In this document: one piece after another, positions 36,297-42,385 of the stretch
Layout of the letters: each line of letters opens with the position of its first letter
How positions within the stretch are numbered: the first letter of the stretch is position 1
Assembly (NCBI GenBank): GCA_963738575.1
Contig: CAVTWY010000002.1
Location: 434,001 to 498,000 of the forward strand
DNA from: CAVTWY01 sp963738575
GTDB taxonomy: Bacteria; Pseudomonadota; Gammaproteobacteria; Burkholderiales; Burkholderiaceae_C
DNA: 64,000 bases
Direction: 5' to 3'
Position numbers and translations under genes: made by a program
The notes under the pieces: generated by a model
The model's input: only the letters and a program-made list of their open reading frames with translations
What the model was told of the DNA's origin: nothing
The model's database searches: none

Positions 36297-36995
36297 CTAC
36301 TTGAGTGCGCCAAAAACCTTTTGCAGCAGGGCGCTGCCCGTGCCAATCGGGTCTTGGCGAATTTTGCGTTCTTCGTCACCGATCATCACGTAAAGGCCAT
36401 CCAGAGCCTTGCCCGTGATGTACTGCTGGAGGTTGGCGTTTTCTTTGCTCACCAGGCCTGCAGCGGCCGCTTTGCCTGCCAACGCGTTGTACTTCTCCGC
36501 CAATGACACGCGCTGGGTGGCCTGCGTGACGATGGGCAAGAATTTGACACCCAAGGGCGTGCGTGTTTTTTGAGCAAAGTATTGTGTGGCTGCGTTGTCG
36601 CCGCCCGTTAGGATGCGGCGCGCATCACCAACTCCCATTGATTTCACCGCACTCACTAGCAGTGATTTGGCTTCGGGCACTGCGGCTTCGGCCGCGCGGT
36701 TCATGGCCGTCACCAAGTCGTCGACGCGCTGTTGCTGCCCGGTAAACTTGGCAACTTTGGCAAGTTTGTCCAAAAATTTGGGCAAGGGGATGCGCACTTT
36801 GGGATTGTCAAGAAATCCGCCGTTTTGGCCCAAAAGGTCGACCGCCGCCGAGGCGCCTCGCTCCAGCGCAACGCGCAGCCCAGCAGCGGCATCGGCTTGA
36901 CCGATGTTGAGCGCATGCGCTCGGGTGGGTAAAAGCATCAAGCCCTGAAGGCCGCTAGCGCCCATCAGGGTCATGGTGAACGTTCTTCGTTGCAT
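36297..36995 (-). CDS. DUF4197 domain-containing exported protein
   Basis: A 232-residue protein of the DUF4197 family, of unknown function. The start at 36995 has AGGAG and gives a signal peptide (MQRRTFTMTLMGASGLQGL ... RAHAL). The mature part carries family segments GLRVALERGASAAVDLLGQ, IPLPKFLDKLAKVAKF and TPLGVKFLPIVTQATQRV. The upstream open frame past 36995 is not part of it. Probably periplasmic. It converges with ppk2. Confidence 0.9.
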   Translation of the reverse strand: MQRRTFTMTLMGASGLQGLMLLPTRAHALNIGQADAAAGLRVALERGASAAVDLLGQNGGFLDNPKVRIPLPKFLDKLAKVAKFTGQQQRVDDLVTAMNRAAEAAVPEAKSLLVSAVKSMGVGDARRILTGGDNAATQYFAQKTRTPLGVKFLPIVTQATQRVSLAEKYNALAGKAAAAGLVSKENANLQQYITGKALDGLYVMIGDEERKIRQDPIGTGSALLQKVFGALK

Positions 36996-37038
36996 GGGGA
37001 GCTCCTGAAACCTCATGGCATTCAACGACACAAGAGTG

Positions 37039-37635
37039 CTACGACTTGCCGCCGCCCGTGCGAGCCACTTCGGCAGCCAGTTCGGCGCCGCTCTTGTAAT
37101 GCGGAACACGATTGAAGATGTAGCGGTTGATGCGCTGCATGTAGGCGTTGGAGCCTTTGATTTCTTCGCGCCAATACTTGTCGGCCAACGCTTTGTTTCG
37201 TGGCACGTCCACAAAGAAGCCGTCACGCGACCCCTTGCCACCAAAGATGTACAGCTTGCCGTCGATGATGCGCCAGGAGTCGGCGTCACCGCCCCAAGGG
37301 ATGCCGTACACCACACCGTTGGCGCAGTAGCCGTTGTACTGGGGCATGTATCTGTCAGGTGCTTTGTCGAACAGAGCTTTGTGCTCGGCCTTGGCAAACC
37401 GAAACGTCACGCCATCGATCACCGATTTGATGGCTGGGTCGCCTTTGCGGTGGGTGTTTTCGGTGAAGTACGCCACCACATCATGGCCAAACAACATCAG
37501 GTGCTTGTCGTCGCCTTCTGCCACAGCGTTGAGCGGGCGTATGGAGCCATTGGGGCTCTGGGTGATCAGGGGGGCGCAGCCAGCGACGGCGGCGCACACG
37601 CAAAAGAGAATGGTGTGCTTCAGTGCGATGGGCAT
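37039..37635 (-). CDS. YHS domain-containing lipoprotein
   Basis: A 198-residue protein with a lipoprotein signal (HTILFCVCAAVAGCAPL, lipobox VAGC) and a YHS-type domain: HDVVAYFTENTHRKGDPAI, then VTFRFAKAEHKALFDKAPDR and MPQYNGYCANGV. YHS domains are small metal-associated modules; no enzyme role is clear. The start at 37635 has AAGGAG 9 bp upstream. It lies upstream of DUF4197 (43 bp) on the same strand and may share a transcript; the opposite strand has a divergent exported-protein gene. Confidence 0.9.
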   Translation of the reverse strand: MPIALKHTILFCVCAAVAGCAPLITQSPNGSIRPLNAVAEGDDKHLMLFGHDVVAYFTENTHRKGDPAIKSVIDGVTFRFAKAEHKALFDKAPDRYMPQYNGYCANGVVYGIPWGGDADSWRIIDGKLYIFGGKGSRDGFFVDVPRNKALADKYWREEIKGSNAYMQRINRYIFNRVPHYKSGAELAAEVARTGGGKS

Positions 37636-37787
37636 GGGGAGGCTCCTTGGTCGGGGTCGAATCGTTGGAAGGATAGCAACATTGGCGGCACCACTGCCTG
37701 GTGCCCTTTCGTTCCACCGGCTTGGGGGTGACACCTAACGCCACGCACGCCAAGTGGCGCTATGCTCAGTTGACGAAGGAGACCCGC

Positions 37788-38363
37788 ATGAAGTTCCGCC
37801 GTTCACCGCTTGCTTGGCTGACCCTGTCGCTTGCATGTGCCGCGCCGGCTGCGGCGCAAAAGGTGCCCAACGACGGCTACCTGTGCTGCAACCTGCACGC
37901 CAGCGGCGCTTGGGCTAGCGACGCCAACGCAGCGCGCTCGGGCGACCGCGTCTTGCGCGTCGGTACCAAAGTGATTGGTCTGGGCTATGGGTCGGCTCAG
38001 GTGGACGTGGAAGTGCAAGGCCAAAAGGTCTCCATCGGCAACGACTACAGCCGAAGTGTGCCCATGGAAGCCTTTGCCGCGCGCTGGATTGTTCCGAAAG
38101 ATCCCCTTTCGGCCATGAGCAAATGGTCACCCCGGGTGCAGCAAGCCATCAAAGCTGGGCGCATCACCAAGGGCATGAACCGCAAGCAGGTGCTGATGTC
38201 GCTGGGCTGGCCCACCGCCACCAGCACCCCCAACCTGGACGATCCCATCTGGAACTACACCGCCAGCAATGGCTCGCGCTACAAAGTGGTGTTCAACCCT
38301 GCCTGGTTGGTGAAGGCGCTGGACGCTGACAACGACACGAAAAAGGTTGTGCTGTTGCCGTAA
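37788..38363 (+). CDS. Exported protein with BamE-like C-terminal region
   Basis: A 191-residue protein with a Sec signal (MKFRRSPLAWLTLSLACAA ... AAAQK). The C-terminal 60 residues (GRITKGMNRKQVLMSLGWP ... IWNYTASNGSRYKVVF) match the SmpA/OmlA (BamE-like) fold pattern of helix, LGxP turn and strands. The middle part (GYLCCNLHASGAWASDAN) contains a CC pair. Function unknown; probably periplasmic. A strong AAGGAG precedes the ATG. It is divergent from the YHS gene. Confidence 0.85.
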   Translation: MKFRRSPLAWLTLSLACAAPAAAQKVPNDGYLCCNLHASGAWASDANAARSGDRVLRVGTKVIGLGYGSAQVDVEVQGQKVSIGNDYSRSVPMEAFAARWIVPKDPLSAMSKWSPRVQQAIKAGRITKGMNRKQVLMSLGWPTATSTPNLDDPIWNYTASNGSRYKVVFNPAWLVKALDADNDTKKVVLLP

Positions 38364-38408
38364 CGATTGCCCGAGGGAAGGCTCCGACGCCTCCGCATGG
38401 CACCCAAT

Positions 38409-39371
38409 TCAACGCCCCAACACCGCCAGAACGGTCCGCGCGTTGTGCTCCATCATCGCCAAATAGCTTGGTGCCGCACCACCCGGTTGGGACAGGGCGT
38501 CCGAGTAGAGCGTCCCGCCCACGCGCGCTCCACCTTCTTTGGCGATGCGGTCAATCAAACGCCGATCACTGATGTTCTCCACAAACAGGGCTGTCACTTT
38601 TTCTTGCCGAATCTGGCGAATCAAGCGGGCCACGGCTGCGGCCGAAGGTTCGCCTTGCGCGTTCCATCCTTGTGCCGCCACAAAGTCCACGCCATAAGCT
38701 GCGCCAAAGTAGTTGAATGCGCTGTGTGTCGTGATGACGCGCCGCTGGGCGCGCGGGATGGCACGGAACCAAGCTTTGATCCTTTGGTCGAGTTGCTCGA
38801 TGAGGTCCAGGTAAGCGTCACTGCGTTGAACGATCTGGGCGCGGTGCTGGGGCCAGCGCTTGACGAAGGCGCTGCGAAGGTTGGCGACATAGACTTTGGC
38901 CATCGCCAAGTCTTGCCATGCATGTGGATCGTCGGCCAGGCCCGTGGCGGCTCCCGCATGAAAGTGTGTCGCGCCATGAGCATGCTGGGATGCACCGTTT
39001 GGTGAAGCAGGGGGCTTGACCCCATGGCTTGCCACCACCACGGCGCCCTTGAATCCCGACACGTTCACCAACCGCTGCATCCAACCTTCAAAGCCCAAGC
39101 CGTTCACCAGCACCACATCGGCGTGGGCCAGCTGGCGCGCGTTGGCCGGCGTGGGTTCGAACACGTGGGTGTCGGCGTCGGGGCCCACCAACGCGCTCAC
39201 CACAGCGTCCAACGGGGCCACATGGCGGGCCATGTCGGCAAGCACTGAAAAACTGGCAACGATCTGGGGAGGGGCTGCTTGAGCTTGGGCAGGCCGTTGA
39301 TTCAAACCGAACGCTGCGGCGCCGCCCAACACCAAGCAGCGGCGTGTTAGCAGGGTGTCAGGACGAAACAC
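38409..39371 (-). CDS. Zn/Mn ABC transporter substrate-binding protein (ZnuA-like)
   Basis: Periplasmic cluster A-I metal-binding protein for Zn2+ or Mn2+. From GTG 39371 (AAGGGG upstream) it has 320 residues: a signal with twin arginines (LTRRCLVLGGAAAFGL), the PQIVASFSVLADM start, metal-site histidines in DADTHVFEPTPANAR and DDPHAWQDLAMAKVYVANL, a His-rich loop (SQHAHGATHFHAG) typical of zinc members, and the C-terminal site FVENISDRRLID. The long frame upstream of GTG 39371 runs inside the permease gene and is not coding. It ends the Fur-family/ABC operon. Confidence 0.9.
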   Translation of the reverse strand: MFRPDTLLTRRCLVLGGAAAFGLNQRPAQAQAAPPQIVASFSVLADMARHVAPLDAVVSALVGPDADTHVFEPTPANARQLAHADVVLVNGLGFEGWMQRLVNVSGFKGAVVVASHGVKPPASPNGASQHAHGATHFHAGAATGLADDPHAWQDLAMAKVYVANLRSAFVKRWPQHRAQIVQRSDAYLDLIEQLDQRIKAWFRAIPRAQRRVITTHSAFNYFGAAYGVDFVAAQGWNAQGEPSAAAVARLIRQIRQEKVTALFVENISDRRLIDRIAKEGGARVGGTLYSDALSQPGGAAPSYLAMMEHNARTVLAVLGR

Positions 39372-39382
39372 AGCATGGCCCC

Positions 39383-40249
39383 TTAACGCGTGGCGTGGCC
39401 AGACACCTTCAGCTTGCGCGCCAAGATGCCATCGCGCTGCCCCAGCAGCACCGAGCCCAAGTAGAAGGTGCCGCACACCAACACGATGCAAGGCCCCGAC
39501 GGCAGCTCGGCGTGGTAGCTCAGCAGCAGGCCCACCACCCCTGACACGGCGCCCATCACCACCGCCAGGGCCGCCATGCGCGGCAAATCCGCCACCCAAA
39601 AGCGGGCGGCGGCAGCAGGCAGCATCATCAGGCCCACGGCCATCAGCGTACCCAGTGCTTGAAAGGCGCTCACCAGGTTTGCCACCAGCAGCACCAGCAA
39701 CAGTGCGTGCACCCATGCGCCATGGCCACCCACGCTGCGCAAGTAGCCGGGGTCGAAGCTTTCAAGCACCAAGGGCCGGTAGACAGCAGCCAGTGCCAAC
39801 AGCGTCACGCTGGCCACAGCTGCAATTTGCAGAAGTGCAGCGTCATCCACGGCCAACACGCTGCCAAACAGCATGTGCATCAAGTCAATCGGGCTGCCAC
39901 GCATCGACACCAACAGCACACCCAGCGCCAAAGCAATCAAATAGAACGCGGCAAAGGTGGCGTCTTCGCGCTGCGGCGTCGTGCGTGTCACAAAGCCTGC
40001 CGCCAGCGCCACAAACAAAGCCGCCACAAACCCACCCAGGCTCATGGCCGTCAGGGACAAGCCCGCCAGCAAGTAGCCTGCTGCCGCCCCTGGCAGCACC
40101 GCGTGGGCCATCGCGTCACCCACCAGGCTCATCCGGCGCAGCACCAAGATGCAGCCGATGGGCGCACTGCCGATGGCCAGCGCCAGCGTGGACACCAAGG
40201 CCCGTCGCATGAATGAAAACTCAACAAACGGGCCGATCAGATCGTTCAT
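39383..40249 (-). CDS. Metal ABC transporter permease (ZnuB/MntB-like)
   Basis: Eight- to nine-helix inner-membrane permease of the zinc/manganese ABC-3 family, 288 residues. Family segments: GCILVLRRMSLVGDAMAHAVLPG, the cytoplasmic coupling stretch, MHMLFGSVLAVDD and FQALGTLMAVGLMMLPAAAA. The start at 40249 overlaps the stop of the ATPase gene as ATGA, showing translational coupling; a start 5 residues earlier is possible. It works with the adjacent ATPase and binding protein. Confidence 0.92.
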   Translation of the reverse strand: MNDLIGPFVEFSFMRRALVSTLALAIGSAPIGCILVLRRMSLVGDAMAHAVLPGAAAGYLLAGLSLTAMSLGGFVAALFVALAAGFVTRTTPQREDATFAAFYLIALALGVLLVSMRGSPIDLMHMLFGSVLAVDDAALLQIAAVASVTLLALAAVYRPLVLESFDPGYLRSVGGHGAWVHALLLVLLVANLVSAFQALGTLMAVGLMMLPAAAARFWVADLPRMAALAVVMGAVSGVVGLLLSYHAELPSGPCIVLVCGTFYLGSVLLGQRDGILARKLKVSGHATR

Positions 40250-40980
40250 GCGGTGCGCTCGCACGACGGTGCATGGGCGTCCCAGGCTTCGGCCATTTGC
40301 CGGGCTTTGAACAAGTGTTCAGCGCTCAGCACCTGGGCCGTCGGGCCCCAGGCAATGGCTTCACGCGCCAGCAGCAGCACCTCTTCAAAATGCGATCGCA
40401 CTTGTTCCATGTCATGCAACACGGCAATCACGGTTCGCGATTCTTGGCCCCAGCGGTGAAGCAGGGCCAACAAGTCGGCCGTGGTGCGCCCGTCAATGGC
40501 ATTGAAGGGCTCGTCCAGCAAAATGACCGAGGCGTCTTGCAGCAGCACGCGTGCGAACAGCACGCGCTGCGCCTGGCCCGCCGACAACTCACCCAGCATG
40601 CGATCGCTGAACCCAGACAGGCCGACCGCAGCGAGTGCTTGATGGACGGCGTCTCGCGCTGTCGCGTCCACGGCGCCCCAACTGCCCAGCCGCGACCACA
40701 ACCCCATCGCCACCACCTCGTGCACGCGCACGGGGAAGCTGCGATCCAGCTCTGCGGCTTGGGGCAGGTAAGCCATGCGCTGTTGGGGGTCTCGTTCGAT
40801 ATGACCTTCAAAGCGCGGCATGGCGCCGCTCAGCGCGGCCATCAAGGTGCTCTTGCCCGCACCGTTGGGCCCCACGATGGCGGTGAGTTTGCCGGGTGCA
40901 AACGTGCCGTTCAAGTGATGCACAGCCGGGTGGCCGCGGTACGAGACTGTCAGGTCACGCACCTTCAAGACGTGCTTCAT
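40246..40980 (-). CDS. Metal ABC transporter ATP-binding protein (ZnuC-like)
   Basis: ATPase of the metal importer, 244 residues. Walker A GPNGAGKSTLM, Q-loop MAYLPQAAE, signature LSAGQAQRV (LSGGQ variant), Walker B VILLDEPFNAID and switch His VLHDM are all present. The start at 40980 (MKHVLKVRDLTVSY) follows a mini-ORF whose TGA overlaps it (TGATG), so it is translationally coupled to the upstream gene. Longer frames beginning at 41007 would overlap that mini-ORF. Confidence 0.93.
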   Translation of the reverse strand: MKHVLKVRDLTVSYRGHPAVHHLNGTFAPGKLTAIVGPNGAGKSTLMAALSGAMPRFEGHIERDPQQRMAYLPQAAELDRSFPVRVHEVVAMGLWSRLGSWGAVDATARDAVHQALAAVGLSGFSDRMLGELSAGQAQRVLFARVLLQDASVILLDEPFNAIDGRTTADLLALLHRWGQESRTVIAVLHDMEQVRSHFEEVLLLAREAIAWGPTAQVLSAEHLFKARQMAEAWDAHAPSCERTA

Positions 40981-41066
40981 CACAGCGCCCACCAAACGGC
41001 CAACCAAAGTGCAGCCACCACCCCGGTGGCACCCAACACGCGATTGACGGCACTGGTGTTCAACAT
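40980..41066 (-). CDS. Candidate 28-residue membrane mini-protein in the metal operon
   Basis: Between the Fur-family gene and the ATPase gene an ATG at 41066 opens a 28-codon frame: MLNTSAVNRVLGATG then VVAALWLAVWWAL, a short polar start and one strongly hydrophobic Trp-rich segment long enough for a membrane helix. Its TGA overlaps the ATPase ATG and its start is 12 bp after the Fur-family stop, so it fills the gap with no slack. A weak ribosome site (GAAG) precedes it. It could be a real small membrane protein or only a coupling ORF. Confidence 0.45.
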   Translation of the reverse strand: MLNTSAVNRVLGATGVVAALWLAVWWAL

Positions 41067-41078
41067 GTTGGTTGCGCT

Positions 41079-41567
41079 TCAGTCGTGTTTCGGGTCAGTT
41101 GGGTGACCCGGTGCATGGCGATGCTGCACGTCGCGGGCGCGGGGCGATGGCAGTTGGGTTGCACAGTCTTTGCAACGCCCATAAAGTGTTAGGTCGTGAT
41201 CTTCAACGACAAAGCCCTGGGGCGCCATGCGCGTCAAGTCACCCGGGCAAGCGTGCACGTCAAACACACGCTGGCACGCGTTGCACTGAAAATGGTGGTG
41301 GTGTTGATGACCGGCGGGTTCAAACCGGGGGTTTTCGCCGGGCAGGGTGACGGCGCGCAGCTCGCCGTCTTCAACCAACGCCTTGAGGTTGCGGTAGACG
41401 GTGGCCATGCCAAGGCCTTGTGCATGCTCTTGGGCAGCGGCCAATACCTCTTGAGGCAGCAACGGCCGCTCGGCGCGCACGATGGCGTCTCGGATGGCGT
41501 CTCGCTGTCGGGTGTTGCGTTCCATTTGGCGGTTTGGGGCGGGTTGTTGGCGCTGGGACTGGGCCAC
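41079..41567 (-). CDS. Fur family transcriptional regulator (probably Zur)
   Basis: Metal-sensing repressor of the Fur superfamily, 162 residues. N-terminal winged helix (RQRDAIRDAIVRAERPLLPQ, LGMATVYRNLKALVEDGEL) and C-terminal dimer domain with the zinc sites: HQHHHHFQCNACQRVFDVHACPG (quoted as HQHHHHFQCNACQRVFDV) and YGRCKDC. The two CxxC motifs bind structural zinc. Its position as first gene of a Zn/Mn import operon makes zinc repression (Zur) likely. Start: GTG 41567 with AGG upstream; ATG 41525 is an alternative. Confidence 0.9.
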   Translation of the reverse strand: MAQSQRQQPAPNRQMERNTRQRDAIRDAIVRAERPLLPQEVLAAAQEHAQGLGMATVYRNLKALVEDGELRAVTLPGENPRFEPAGHQHHHHFQCNACQRVFDVHACPGDLTRMAPQGFVVEDHDLTLYGRCKDCATQLPSPRARDVQHRHAPGHPTDPKHD

Positions 41568-41584
41568 ACGGCCTGCCTGCCGCT

Positions 41585-41607
41585 AATGATAACGGGAAGT
41601 CATTATT
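41585..41607. promoter_or_regulatory. Candidate Fur/Zur operator before the metal operon
   Basis: AATGATAACGGGAAGTCATT with inverted half-sites AATGA / TCATT lies 18 bp upstream of the Fur-family start, in a 45-bp AT-rich gap. The position fits autoregulation of the regulator and transporter operon. Confidence 0.55.
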
Positions 41608-41612
41608 GCCGC

Positions 41613-42305
41613 TCACGCGACAGGTTCCATCCCGTTTCGGTGCTTGGCCGCCATGGCTGCTGGTGACGTCAAAAAGGCCAACAGGGCAGCAACGTCGACG
41701 GCTCGCGCGGACGTAGAGGCCAGACCCGCAGAGAACGTGGTGATGATCTGTGCTGTGGGCGGCAGTGGCCCGATCACATCAATGCCGTCCAGGTGCAACA
41801 GCTCGCTGAGTTGTTGAAACCCAAGTTCCACCTTGCCCGACGCAATGAGAGAGCCCACCGGCACCCCAGGTGCCGCTTCAACGATGCGGCCTTGAAGTGC
41901 GTCGGTGATGCCCCAGCGCGCAAAAAGCTTGTTGATGTGCACCCCGCTGGGGCCCGTCGAAAAACTTACCGTCTTGGCTGCCAGCACCGCATGCTTCAAC
42001 GCTTCTTCATCATCGATCAAAGGGCGCGCGGCACCCGATCGAACAGCAACCGCGACGCCCGACGTCACCAAGTCGCGACGGCTTCCCGCCACCACATGAC
42101 CTTCGACGGCCAGCTTGTCAATGGTGGGGGCTGCCAGCACCACCACGTCAAAGGCTTCTCCCGCTTGAACCCGTCGAGCGGCATCAACCCCGCCGACAGA
42201 CTCAACGTCGGCGCGTGCAGACGTTGTGGCGTGGTAAGCGGCCACCAAGTCGATCAACAACTGGCGCGTGGCCATGGAGGAAATGACTTTGAGGGGGGCG
42301 GCCAT
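41613..42305 (-). CDS. ModA-like substrate-binding domain protein without signal peptide
   Basis: A 230-residue protein with the fold signature of periplasmic molybdate/tungstate-type binding proteins: LKVISSMATRQLLIDLVAAY, VQAGEAFDVVVLAAPTIDKL, KTVSFSTGPSGVHINKL and GKVELGFQQLSEL. It begins MAAPLKVISSM with no hydrophobic leader, so unless the start is wrong it is cytoplasmic. Ligand unknown. No molybdate-transport permease is nearby. It lies upstream of the Fur-family operon on the same strand, with an operator-like gap of 45 bp between. Confidence 0.83.
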   Translation of the reverse strand: MAAPLKVISSMATRQLLIDLVAAYHATTSARADVESVGGVDAARRVQAGEAFDVVVLAAPTIDKLAVEGHVVAGSRRDLVTSGVAVAVRSGAARPLIDDEEALKHAVLAAKTVSFSTGPSGVHINKLFARWGITDALQGRIVEAAPGVPVGSLIASGKVELGFQQLSELLHLDGIDVIGPLPPTAQIITTFSAGLASTSARAVDVAALLAFLTSPAAMAAKHRNGMEPVA

Positions 42306-42385
42306 GTCGCGTTTGTGGGTGACTCAGACACGCCAGCGGGTTTTTGCCTGCTGGCGTGTTCATGCCATGGACGTCAACCCGTGAG

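Noticed and set aside
39372..39716. Long N-terminal extension of the metal-binding protein
   Set aside because: It lies inside the permease gene and is Gly/Arg-rich; the GTG at 39371 gives a normal signal peptide.
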